Positions 1 to 7,344 are shown, counted from the first letter of the stretch. The stretch: 12,556 bases of DNA from Lachnospiraceae bacterium (GCA_017390645.1 JAFPAZ010000264.1:1-12556); one strand, 5' to 3'. Notes: generated from the sequence alone by a model not told the origin. Numbers and translations: made by a program.

Positions 1-3
1 AAT

Positions 4-19
4 AGGAGGTGTGAAAATG
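4..19 (+). promoter_or_regulatory. Ribosome binding site that decides the start of the GGDEF/EAL gene
   Basis: AGGAGGT at 4-10 lies six bases before the ATG at 17. An in-frame GTG at 11 would extend the protein by two residues, but it directly abuts the Shine-Dalgarno sequence and is too close to be used. I therefore take the ATG at 17. Confidence 0.85.
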
Positions 20-2269
20 AAACATAAAAAATATATAAAGCGAAGTATACGTATTGTATTGTTTTTTACCCTTCTTATGTGTGTTGGGGCAGCTTTTTAT
101 GTAAAAATGCTTTATGAAAGTTATAAAAGTGAATTGGAGCTTACTTTAAGTGAAGTTTCGTATCAGTCTGTTGCCACCTTGACCCGTGAAATGGAATCCA
201 GGGTACGGTACGTGGACAGTATGGCGCAGTTGATTTCTAAGATGAATTTAGAAGATACGGATTTGATTTTAGAAGCGTTGGATGATTTGGATTTTAAAGA
301 TGACTCTATGGTTGCTAAGGATGTAAATTATAAGAACATTGGTATCATCAGGAATGATGGAACGGCTTATACCACGAATGGGGAGGCCTATGTAGCCTGG
401 AGTCTTAAAAATTTTCGCTTTGCAATGCAGAATCGTTCATATATTTCAGATGCCTTAACAGATTATGATGGTAAGGATGTTATTATGTATACGGCACCGA
501 TTGCTGTTGAAGGAAAGATTGTGGGTGCCTTGTTTGTAACATACGATGTGGAAGTATACCGGGATATTGTAGAGATTACTTCTTTTGATGGAGAAGGATA
601 TTCTTACGTGGTGAAAAATAACGGAGAATCAATTATTTCTTCTAATAATCCGAACAGTTTCCAGAATTATGATAATATTTTTGGAGCTATGATAAATGTT
701 TCCGAGAAAAATGAAGAGTGTGTTCAGACTTTGATGAAGGAACTAAAAGGAAACGAAGTAGACGGTTATGTTGTTTTTCATAATAAGGTAGATAAGTACA
801 TGTATTACCGGATGGTAGGATATAATGAATGGTATCTGCTTACAGTGGTTCCGAAAAGTGTGTTGAATAATAAACTCTATCACACCATAAGAGTAACCTC
901 ATTGGTACTGTTAGGAGTTGTTATATTATTTGCCGGTTTGTTGTCAGCGATTACTTATATTTTCTATAAGAGCCGTAAAAAGATAGAAGAAATCGCATAT
1001 GTTGATCCACTAACCGGAGGAGCTACCTATGATAAGTTCAAGGTTGATGTGCAGGAGATTGTTTCCCAGAATAAATCTAAGAAATATGCCATGATTACCA
1101 TGGATATTGATAAGTTTAAATTAATTAACGATATTTTCGGATATTCAGAAGGAAACTATATCATTAAGCATATTTGGGGAATGATCAAACGTCAGATTCA
1201 GCCGGGGGAAGCATTTTCACATAAACGTGCAGATGAATTTATGTTGTTTTTAAAGTATGATGAAATAAGTGAAGTAACAGATCGGATTGAGAAGATAGAT
1301 ATAGAAGTTAAAAATTTAAAGAAGAACGGAAATTATGAAATTGAGTTATCTGTGGGAATTTGTGAAGTGAAGCCTGGTGGAGAATTTGATATTAATAAGG
1401 TAATTGACCATGCGGCCATTACAAAAGGAACCATAAAAGGACAGCACGGAAAACTGTATGCCATTTATAATGATAATTTAAGAAAGAAACTGCTTCGTGA
1501 GAAAGAAATTGAAAATAGAATGGAACAAGCCATTCGGGATCATGAGTTTGTGGTGTTTTATCAACCGAAATTTTCTGCGGCTTCCAAAGAACTGGTAGGA
1601 GCAGAAGCCTTGGTTCGCTGGTGTGCGGAAGATGGTATGATATATCCAAATGAATTTATACCGTTGTTTGAAAAGAATGGTTTTATCACAACATTAGATC
1701 AGTATGTATTTGAGACAGTTTGTCTTGATATTGCCAGATGGAAGAAGGAAGGACTAAGAGTAGTTCCTGTATCTGTAAATTTATCACAGTTACAGCTATA
1801 TAATAACAATTTTCTTCAGACTTATTCTGATATTATTGAGAATGCCCAAATACCGAGTTCGCTGGTGGAATTGGAATTGACGGAAACTACCTTTGTTTCG
1901 GATTCTAATATATTGCTGAATACCATTCGTGATCTTCATGAATTAGGAATTAACGTATTGATTGATGATTTCGGAACCGGATATTCTTCTTTGAATATGT
2001 TAAAGAATATTCCGGCAGATGTTATTAAGATTGATAAAAGTTTTGTGGATGATATTGGTGATGAAAGAGGAAATCAGATTGTTACTACGATTGTTCATCT
2101 AGGACAGTCCCTGGATATGAAGATTGTAGCTGAAGGTGTTGAAAATGAAGATCAGTATGAATTCTTAAAGAGTATTTATTGTGACGTAATTCAAGGATAT
2201 TATTTCTCAAAACCGGTAAGTAGCGATGCATTTCATGAGATATTGATTGCGAAAGGAATTCGTAAATAA
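17..2269 (+). CDS. Membrane c-di-GMP phosphodiesterase: Cache-like sensor, degenerate GGDEF, intact EAL
   Basis: This 750-residue protein probably hydrolyses cyclic di-GMP at the membrane in response to an external ligand. A short basic N-terminus precedes a transmembrane helix at about 12-34. An outside region follows (about 35-290) that resembles a double Cache sensor, with the typical stretch YTAPIAVEGKIVGALF. A second helix lies at about 293-316. The GGDEF domain (about 325-480) keeps DIDKFKLIND, but its signature reads RADEF (404-408) instead of GGDEF and no RxxD inhibitory site is evident, so cyclase activity is unlikely. The EAL domain (about 495-745) looks catalytic: EAL at 530-532, VNLS, ELTE, DDFGTGYSS, KIDKSF, AEGVE and QGYYFSKP are all present. 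The degenerate GGDEF domain may bind GTP and regulate the EAL domain, which is known for some relatives but is inference here. The gene is followed by its own terminator, so it ends a transcription unit; its promoter is outside the window. Confidence 0.93.
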   Translation: MKHKKYIKRSIRIVLFFTLLMCVGAAFYVKMLYESYKSELELTLSEVSYQSVATLTREMESRVRYVDSMAQLISKMNLEDTDLILEALDDLDFKDDSMVAKDVNYKNIGIIRNDGTAYTTNGEAYVAWSLKNFRFAMQNRSYISDALTDYDGKDVIMYTAPIAVEGKIVGALFVTYDVEVYRDIVEITSFDGEGYSYVVKNNGESIISSNNPNSFQNYDNIFGAMINVSEKNEECVQTLMKELKGNEVDGYVVFHNKVDKYMYYRMVGYNEWYLLTVVPKSVLNNKLYHTIRVTSLVLLGVVILFAGLLSAITYIFYKSRKKIEEIAYVDPLTGGATYDKFKVDVQEIVSQNKSKKYAMITMDIDKFKLINDIFGYSEGNYIIKHIWGMIKRQIQPGEAFSHKRADEFMLFLKYDEISEVTDRIEKIDIEVKNLKKNGNYEIELSVGICEVKPGGEFDINKVIDHAAITKGTIKGQHGKLYAIYNDNLRKKLLREKEIENRMEQAIRDHEFVVFYQPKFSAASKELVGAEALVRWCAEDGMIYPNEFIPLFEKNGFITTLDQYVFETVCLDIARWKKEGLRVVPVSVNLSQLQLYNNNFLQTYSDIIENAQIPSSLVELELTETTFVSDSNILLNTIRDLHELGINVLIDDFGTGYSSLNMLKNIPADVIKIDKSFVDDIGDERGNQIVTTIVHLGQSLDMKIVAEGVENEDQYEFLKSIYCDVIQGYYFSKPVSSDAFHEILIAKGIRK

Positions 2270-2280
2270 AAAATGGTTTA

Positions 2281-2360
2281 GAATTGCGGGAGCACAAAGT
2301 GCGGAGTAATTCGTAGGTATCATGGGGTCAAAATACTTTTTGACCCCAACAGCATGATAT
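2281..2360. repeat. Nested palindromic intergenic element
   Basis: Three inverted repeats are stacked here. GAATT (2281-2285) can pair with AATTC (2308-2312) around a small GCAC-AAA-GTGC hairpin (2292-2302). GGGGTCAAAA (2324-2333) pairs perfectly over ten bases with TTTTGACCCC (2338-2347) around the loop TACT. TATCAT (2318-2323) and ATGATA (2354-2359) form an outer arm, with six extra unpaired bases on the 3' side after a T-A pair is counted either way. There is no T-run after it, so it is not a standard terminator, and a proper one follows at once. It resembles a dispersed palindromic element or a processed RNA hairpin. That it is repeated elsewhere is inference; only one copy is visible here. 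Confidence 0.5.
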
Positions 2361-2389
2361 AAGAGGTTTGTTCAGGCAGACCTCTTTTT
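2361..2389 (+). terminator. Intrinsic terminator of the GGDEF/EAL gene
   Basis: AAGAGGTTTG (2361-2370) pairs with CAGACCTCTT (2377-2386), with one G-U pair and a six-base loop. The T-run begins in the stem and continues through 2389. This is a typical Rho-independent terminator about 90 bases after the stop codon. It separates the signalling gene from the flavoprotein-cmk-ispH block. Confidence 0.85.
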
Positions 2390-2508
2390 GTTCGATTTTC
2401 TATTAGGAAAGGTATTTGTTTTTTGGATGACTTAATATAAGTTTTTGGAGTTTTACAATTGCCTAACAGTAATGGAGTAATGGTAAGATGGAAGGAGTAC
2501 GAAAGGAT

Positions 2509-3735
2509 ATGAGAAAAATTGTGGTAATAGGCGGGGGAGCTGCGGGAATGATAGCAGCATATTCCGCTGCTATATCCGGTAAACAGGTGGATTTATATGA
2601 AAAAAATGAAAAGTTAGGAAAGAAGATTTATATTACAGGAAAAGGAAGATGTAATATTACGAATGCTTGTACAGAAGAGGAGTTCTTTGAGAATGTTGTG
2701 ACAAATCCTCGTTTTTTGTATAGTTCTTATTACGGGTTTCGGAATTTTGATATGATAGATTTATTGGAAGGACATGGTGTAAAGACAAAAATAGAACGTG
2801 GAAATCGTGTTTTTCCGGTTTCAGACCATTCTTCAGATGTCATAGACGGACTTTATCGGGCTTTGAAAAAGCAGAAGGTGAACATACACCTGAATTCTGA
2901 GGTGAAAAAAATATGTTTTCGTGAGGATGCCATAGAAGGAATCGAACTAGCGGATGGAAAACAGGTTCCGGCGGATTCTGTGATTGTAGCAACAGGTGGC
3001 TTATCTTATCCTTCTACCGGTTCCACCGGAGACGGATACCGGTTTGCAAAAGCTGTCTCTCATAAAGTGACCAGGCTTACTCCGGCCTTGGTTCCTTTTA
3101 ATATAAAAGAAGATTTTATAAAAGAGTTACAGGGGCTTTCTTTGCGTAATATTGAAATCTCTATTAAAAAAGGGAAAAAAGTAGTATATAAAGAGTTTGG
3201 TGAATTATTATTTACCCATTTTGGAGTGAGTGGACCTACTATTTTAAGTGCCAGCTCTTATATCCAAAAGTGGATGGGAGAAGAATCATTAGTATTATCT
3301 ATCGATTTAAAACCGGCACTGACGAAGGAACAGCTATCTAACCGGCTGGTGCGTGATTTTAAACGATATAGTAATAAAAAATTTATGAATGCGTTAGGGG
3401 ATTTATTCCCTTCAAAATTGATTCCGGTTATGGTAAAATACTCAGGGATACCGGAAGAGAAACGTGTAAATGAAATTACAAAGGAAGAAAGAGAACATTT
3501 AGCAGATTGCATCAAGAGTTTTTCTTCTACAATAGAAGGCTTGCGTGGATACAACGAGGCAATTATTACGAAGGGTGGCGTGGATGTAAAGGAAGTAAAT
3601 CCTGCAACCATGGAATCCAAGAAGATGAAGGGTTTGTTTTTTGCAGGCGAGGTTTTGGATTTAGATGCAGTTACAGGAGGATATAATCTGCAGATTGCCT
3701 GGTCTACAGGTTATGCTGCGGGAAAAAACAGTTGA
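2509..3735 (+). CDS. FAD-dependent oxidoreductase of the HI0933/YhiN (BaiN-like) family
   Basis: This is a 408-residue flavoprotein of the family often named aminoacetone oxidase family or HI0933-like; the physiological substrate is not known. The FAD-binding fold starts at once: KIVVIGGGAAGM (residues 3-14) with an acidic residue at the end of the second strand (DLYEKNEKLGKK). Family signatures are GKGRCNITNA (44-53), ATGGLSYPSTGSTGDGY (161-177), LLFTHFGVSGPTIL and the C-terminal GLFFAGEVLDLDAVTGGYNLQ (375-395), which closes the FAD site. Length is normal for the family. An in-frame ATG at 2488 would add seven residues. I prefer 2509 because the glycine-rich strand then begins at residue 3, as in relatives, and GAAGGAG (2491-2497) lies eleven bases upstream. 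The spacing is slightly long, so 2488 remains possible. Upstream, TATAAG at 2436-2441 could be a -10 box but has no good -35. The gene lies 47 bases before cmk and is probably co-transcribed with it. Confidence 0.9.
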   Translation: MRKIVVIGGGAAGMIAAYSAAISGKQVDLYEKNEKLGKKIYITGKGRCNITNACTEEEFFENVVTNPRFLYSSYYGFRNFDMIDLLEGHGVKTKIERGNRVFPVSDHSSDVIDGLYRALKKQKVNIHLNSEVKKICFREDAIEGIELADGKQVPADSVIVATGGLSYPSTGSTGDGYRFAKAVSHKVTRLTPALVPFNIKEDFIKELQGLSLRNIEISIKKGKKVVYKEFGELLFTHFGVSGPTILSASSYIQKWMGEESLVLSIDLKPALTKEQLSNRLVRDFKRYSNKKFMNALGDLFPSKLIPVMVKYSGIPEEKRVNEITKEEREHLADCIKSFSSTIEGLRGYNEAIITKGGVDVKEVNPATMESKKMKGLFFAGEVLDLDAVTGGYNLQIAWSTGYAAGKNS

Positions 3736-3782
3736 TGTGGTTTGTTTGCGAATATTTATAAATTAAGAAAGAAGGATTTGAT

Positions 3783-4445
3783 ATGTTTAATATTGCAATT
3801 GATGGACCGGCAGGAGCCGGAAAAAGCACTATCGCAAAGAAGGTAGCGAAAGAATTAGATTTTATTTATGTGGATACAGGGGCCATGTATCGAAGTATGG
3901 CATTGTATTTGATTCGAAAGGGAGTAAAAGCAGAAGAAAAGAACAAAATTATCGAACTGCTTCCTGAAATTCATGTAACCCTCGCATACGTGGAGGGAGA
4001 GCAACATGTATATTTGAATAAAGAAGATGTCTCATCCTTGATTCGAAACGAAGAAGTGAGTCAGATGACATCGTCTATTTCTACTATTCCGGAAGTTAGG
4101 GAGGCGTTGTTATCATTGCAACGAAATCTGGCAAAGGAAAATAATGTTTTAATGGATGGACGGGATATTGGAACCTGTGTGTTACCAAATGCCGAATTAA
4201 AAATTTATTTGACCGCTTCCACTAAAGTAAGGGCAAAAAGACGTTATGATGAAATGATAGAAAAGGGCATGGAATGTAACTTAAAGGAATTAGAAGCTTC
4301 CATTAAGGAAAGAGATTACCGTGACATGAATCGTGAAATTGCTCCGTTAAAGCAGGCAGAGGATGCGGTTTTTCTAGATACTTCAGATATGAACATTGAA
4401 GAAGTGGTAAATGCCATCATTCGTCTGGTAAAAGAAAGGGAATAG
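3783..4445 (+). CDS. cmk: Cytidylate kinase
   Basis: This cytoplasmic enzyme phosphorylates CMP and dCMP with ATP, feeding CTP and dCTP pools. The 220-residue protein is full length. It has the P-loop GPAGAGKS (8-15), the substrate-binding stretch VDTGAMYR (30-37), an NMP-binding insert with IRNEEVSQMTSSIS (87-100), DGRDIGT (125-131), the arginine-rich lid segment RAKRRYDEM (150-158), and ERDYRDMNREIAPL (176-189), all typical of bacterial Cmk. The start ATG is preceded by GAAGGA with good spacing. The stop is only four bases before the ispH-S1 start, so the two are almost certainly translated from one message. The cmk, ispH and S1 grouping is common in Clostridia. Confidence 0.97.
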   Translation: MFNIAIDGPAGAGKSTIAKKVAKELDFIYVDTGAMYRSMALYLIRKGVKAEEKNKIIELLPEIHVTLAYVEGEQHVYLNKEDVSSLIRNEEVSQMTSSISTIPEVREALLSLQRNLAKENNVLMDGRDIGTCVLPNAELKIYLTASTKVRAKRRYDEMIEKGMECNLKELEASIKERDYRDMNREIAPLKQAEDAVFLDTSDMNIEEVVNAIIRLVKERE

Positions 4446-4449
4446 AAGG

Positions 4450-6378
4450 ATGTTAAAAGTTGAAGTGGCTAAAACTGCAGGGTTTTGCTTTGGCGTAAAA
4501 AGAGCAGTGGACACTGTATATGATACAATAGAAAAAGATGAAGTGGTGTATACTTACGGTCCTATCATTCATAATGAACAGGTGGTTCAGAATTTGGAAA
4601 ATAAAGGTGTTCGTGTAATAAGAGAGAAAAATGAACTCAAAGAGATAGAACATGGTTCTATTGTGATTCGAGCCCACGGAGTTACAAAAGATGTTTGTGA
4701 AATGATTGAAAAGCAAGGATTGAAGCTGGTAGACGCTACCTGTCCTTTTGTTAAAAAAATTCATAAAATTGTACTAGAAGAAAGTGAAAAAGGAAATACT
4801 ATAGTAATTATAGGGAATCCGACACATCCTGAAGTAGAAGGAATTTGCAGCTGGTGTACAGGTGACTTTTTTGTGATTGAGAACGAAGAGCAAGCGGTAA
4901 ATTTTGCTAAAAATATAGATAAAAAATTGTGCATTGTGTCACAAACGACGTTTAATTACAATAAATTTAAACTTCTTGTTGAAATTATTTCAAAAAAGGG
5001 GTATGATATAAGTGTTTTTAATACCATTTGCAATGCTACGAAGGAGCGTCAGGAAGAGGCTAAAAGTTTGGCTTCCCGTGTGGATGCCATGATTGTGATT
5101 GGTGGGAAAAACAGTTCAAACACGCAAAAGCTATTTGAAATTAGTGGAAAAGAATGTGCGAATACTTACTATATACAGACACTTGTTGACCTGGATTTGA
5201 CATCTTTTGAATCCGTTAGTAGCGTAGGTATTACGGCAGGGGCTTCAACCCCAAATTATATTATTAAGGAGGTTCATAATAGCATGTCAGAAGAATTAAG
5301 CTTTGAACAAATGTTAGATGAAAGTCTAAAAACAATTAGAAATGGGGAGGTTGTGGAAGGTACTATCATCGATGTAAAAGAAGATGAAATTATCTTAAAT
5401 ATTGGCTTTAAGGCTGATGGTATTATTACTAGAAGTGAATATACCAACACACCAAATGTTGACTTAAGAAATGAAGTTAAGGTTGGGGATACCATGGAAG
5501 CTAAGGTTCTTAAGGTAAACGATGGCGAAGGTCAGGTTTTATTAACATATAAGAGATTAGCTGCAGATAAAGGAAATAAGAGATTAGAAGAAGCTTTTGA
5601 AAACAAAGAAGTATTAAAAGCAAAAGTGAACCAGGTATTAAATGGTGGTTTAAGTGTAATCGTAGAAGAGGCATCCGTATTTATTCCTGCGAGCCTTGTT
5701 TCAGATACTTATGAAAAGAACCTTGAAAAATACGCCGGACAGGAAATTGAATTTGTAATCACTGAATTTAACCCTCGTAAAAAGAGAGTGATTGGTGACA
5801 GAAAGCAGTTATTGGTTGCTCAGAAAGCAGAAAAGCAAAAAGAATTATTTGCTAAGATTTCTGTTGGTATGACAGTAGAAGGTACTGTTAAGAACGTTAC
5901 TGATTTTGGTGTATTCATCGATTTAGGCGGTGCGGATGGTTTATTACACATTTCAGAAATGTCTTGGGGCAGAGTAGAAAATCCTAAGAAGCTTTATAAA
6001 GTAGGAGATACTGTAAAGGCTTTAATTAAAGACATTCAGGGTGAAAAGATTGCACTTAGCTTAAAGTTTGAAGATAGTAATCCATGGATTACTGCTTCAG
6101 AAAAATATGCAGTAGGTAATGTTGTAACTGGTAAAGTTGCAAGAATGACTGATTTTGGTGCATTCATTGAATTAGAATCCGGAGTAGATGCATTATTACA
6201 TGTATCTCAGATTTCTAAGAATCATATTGAAAAGCCATCGGATGAATTAAAAGTTGGACAGGAAATTACAGCTAAGGTTGTAGATTTTAAGGCAGAAGAA
6301 AAGAAAATCAGCTTAAGCATGAAAGCTTTAATTGCTGATGAACCAGAAGAAACTTCTGCAGAAGCATCAGAAGAATAG
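4450..6378 (+). CDS. ispH: Fused 4-hydroxy-3-methylbut-2-enyl diphosphate reductase / ribosomal protein S1
   Basis: This is a 642-residue two-part protein. Residues 1 to about 278 are IspH, the iron-sulfur enzyme of the last MEP-pathway step, which makes IPP and DMAPP. The three cluster cysteines are present: C13 (GFCFG), C98 (DATCPF) and C194 (NTICNATKERQ). Substrate-binding residues are also visible: H41, H76, H126, E128 (THPEVE), T166-T167 and SSN at 222-224. Residues about 298-369, 387-455, 471-540 and 554-625 are four S1 RNA-binding domains. The last two are the most typical (TDFGVFIDLGG and TDFGAFIEL). The tail is acidic. E. coli S1 has six domains; four is usual in this group. The fusion itself is known in Clostridia. 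What is odd is the sharp codon-use change at the junction, together with an internal ATG at 5284 preceded by AAGGAGG (see findings). The gene follows cmk by four bases. Confidence 0.96.
   Translation: MLKVEVAKTAGFCFGVKRAVDTVYDTIEKDEVVYTYGPIIHNEQVVQNLENKGVRVIREKNELKEIEHGSIVIRAHGVTKDVCEMIEKQGLKLVDATCPFVKKIHKIVLEESEKGNTIVIIGNPTHPEVEGICSWCTGDFFVIENEEQAVNFAKNIDKKLCIVSQTTFNYNKFKLLVEIISKKGYDISVFNTICNATKERQEEAKSLASRVDAMIVIGGKNSSNTQKLFEISGKECANTYYIQTLVDLDLTSFESVSSVGITAGASTPNYIIKEVHNSMSEELSFEQMLDESLKTIRNGEVVEGTIIDVKEDEIILNIGFKADGIITRSEYTNTPNVDLRNEVKVGDTMEAKVLKVNDGEGQVLLTYKRLAADKGNKRLEEAFENKEVLKAKVNQVLNGGLSVIVEEASVFIPASLVSDTYEKNLEKYAGQEIEFVITEFNPRKKRVIGDRKQLLVAQKAEKQKELFAKISVGMTVEGTVKNVTDFGVFIDLGGADGLLHISEMSWGRVENPKKLYKVGDTVKALIKDIQGEKIALSLKFEDSNPWITASEKYAVGNVVTGKVARMTDFGAFIELESGVDALLHVSQISKNHIEKPSDELKVGQEITAKVVDFKAEEKKISLSMKALIADEPEETSAEASEE
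5197..5225 (+). promoter_or_regulatory. Possible internal promoter upstream of the S1 part
   Basis: A perfect -35 box TTGACA (5197-5202) is followed after 17 bases by TAGCGT (5220-5225). This keeps the three most important -10 positions (first T, second A, last T) but not the others. It lies inside the IspH coding sequence, so codon constraint could produce it by chance. A start near 5232 would give a leader of about 50 bases before the internal ATG at 5284. Confidence 0.3.
5266..5286 (+). promoter_or_regulatory. Possible internal ribosome binding site and start codon for free S1
   Basis: AAGGAGG (5266-5272) is followed after eleven bases by an ATG (5284-5286) that is in frame with the fused gene and is codon 279. 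Starting here would give a 364-residue protein with all four S1 domains and no IspH. The spacing is a little long. The motif also encodes Lys-Glu-Val in a segment of IspH that tends to be conserved, so it could be a coincidence of protein sequence. Confidence 0.45.
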
Positions 6379-6389
6379 TAAATGTGTAT

Positions 6390-6410
6390 GTGCCTGCTTT
6401 ATGCAGGCAC
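6390..6410 (+). other. Strong hairpin between the ispH-S1 gene and cheR
   Basis: GTGCCTGC (6390-6397) pairs perfectly with GCAGGCAC (6403-6410) around the loop TTTAT. It starts 12 bases after the S1 stop. The following bases are TAATATTAAT, not a T-run, so it is at best a weak terminator. It could protect the 3' end of the S1 message or reduce read-through into cheR. Confidence 0.6.
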
Positions 6411-6444
6411 TAATATTAATAAAGTTTATTATGAGGTATTAGCT

Positions 6445-7221
6445 TTGGCATATGATTATGAGTTATTTAAAAGTCAGATATTTCGTTTAACGGCAATTGA
6501 TCTTAGTTCATATAAAGAACGACAGATGAAACGAAGAATCGATGCATTGATTACGAAACATGGTTTTAAGGGTTATGAGGAATTTGTAAAGGCGATAGAG
6601 AAGGATAAGGCATTATATGATAGTTTTGTGGCTTATTTAACTATTAACGTTTCTGAATTTTATCGAAATCCTGAACAGTGGAAGGTTTTAGAAACTGTGT
6701 TTTTGCCGGATTTGATTAAGAAAACAGGTCAGCTGAAGATATGGAGTGCTGCTTGTTCTACAGGAGATGAACCTTATTCTTTGGTGATGTTGCTAAGCAG
6801 ATATCTTCCTTTGAATAAGATAAAGATTTATGCGACAGACATTGATGCACAGATTTTAGATAAAGCCAGAATGGGCATTTATTCTGATAAAAGCTTGGCT
6901 GGATTACCTTCTGAATTTAGAGATAAGTATTTCAAAAAGATAAATGATAAGGCGTTTAAAATTGATGACTCTATTAAGAAATGCGTTGAATTTTCAAGGC
7001 ATAATTTATTGAAGGACACATATCTAAAAGATTGTGATTTGATTGTATGCCGTAATGTTTTGATTTATTTCACAGAAGAAGCAAAATACGAGATTTTTAA
7101 GAAGTTTAATGCGGCATTAAAAAAGGGCGGAATCTTGTTTGTAGGAAGTACAGAACAGATTATTCAGGCACAGGAATTAAATTTTAAAAGTGTTAAGCCG
7201 TTTTTTTATGAGAAGTTATAA
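6445..7221 (+). CDS. cheR: Chemotaxis protein methyltransferase CheR
   Basis: CheR uses S-adenosylmethionine to methylate glutamates on chemoreceptors, setting adaptation. With the start at 6445 the protein has 258 residues, close to the family norm. A helical N-terminal domain (about 1-75) contains YKERQMKRRID, followed by NVSEFYRNP (68-76). The SAM-binding domain has WSAACSTGDEPYSL (100-113), ATDID (130-134) and CRNVLIYF (202-209), ending with GGILFVGSTEQ. The frame is open back to an ATG at 6382, but that ATG has no ribosome binding site and the extra 21 residues would run through the hairpin at 6390-6410. The TTG at 6445 has GAGG (6433-6436) eight bases upstream, and the protein then begins M-A-Y-D-Y-E-L-F, as relatives do. 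No other chemotaxis gene lies in the window, so it is an orphan here; whether its partners are receptors elsewhere cannot be seen. An intrinsic terminator follows. Confidence 0.92.
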   Translation: MAYDYELFKSQIFRLTAIDLSSYKERQMKRRIDALITKHGFKGYEEFVKAIEKDKALYDSFVAYLTINVSEFYRNPEQWKVLETVFLPDLIKKTGQLKIWSAACSTGDEPYSLVMLLSRYLPLNKIKIYATDIDAQILDKARMGIYSDKSLAGLPSEFRDKYFKKINDKAFKIDDSIKKCVEFSRHNLLKDTYLKDCDLIVCRNVLIYFTEEAKYEIFKKFNAALKKGGILFVGSTEQIIQAQELNFKSVKPFFYEKL

Positions 7222-7255
7222 CTAATTGAAGCGTTATTTTGACGATAGAAAGAGT

Positions 7256-7305
7256 TCCTCTTATGGCAGATGATGGAAAGGTTGTTTGTCGTAAGAGGAT
7301 TTTTT
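7256..7305 (+). terminator. Intrinsic terminator after cheR
   Basis: TCCTCTTATGGCA (7256-7268) pairs with TGTCGTAAGAGGA (7287-7299) over 13 bases, including two G-U pairs, around an 18-base loop. Six T follow at 7300-7305. It lies about 35 bases after the cheR stop and should end that transcript. Confidence 0.85.
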
Positions 7306-7328
7306 ATTTAATAAAAATATAAAGAGTC

Positions 7329-7344
7329 AGGTGATGTACATTTG
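7329..7344 (+). promoter_or_regulatory. Ribosome binding site with TTG start of the exonuclease gene
   Basis: AGGTGA (7329-7334) lies seven bases before the TTG at 7342. No ATG or GTG in this frame fits better, and the following residues KKIEYRIEIPE lead straight into the conserved nuclease domain. Confidence 0.7.

Noticed and set aside
11..16. GTG start two codons before the ATG of the first gene
   Set aside because: It directly follows AGGAGGT with no spacer; the ATG at 17 has ideal spacing.
1419..1649. Reverse-strand ORF inside the GGDEF/EAL gene; similar ones at 2085-2297, 3258-3620, 4453-4764, 5274-5495, 7571-7834, 8261-8569, 10420-10668, 11144-11350 and 11462-11704
   Set aside because: Nearly all lie wholly or mostly opposite clear coding sequence, none resembles a known protein, and none has a convincing ribosome binding site. 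They are shadows of the real genes.
3732..3762. Possible promoter TTGATG-N19-TATAAA before cmk
   Set aside because: The spacing is too long and the -35 overlaps the stop codon of the flavoprotein gene; read-through from upstream explains cmk expression.
5239..5252. GGGG-CTTCAA-CCCC hairpin in the ispH part
   Set aside because: Only four base pairs, and it encodes the conserved Gly-Ala-Ser-Thr-Pro of IspH, so protein sequence explains it.
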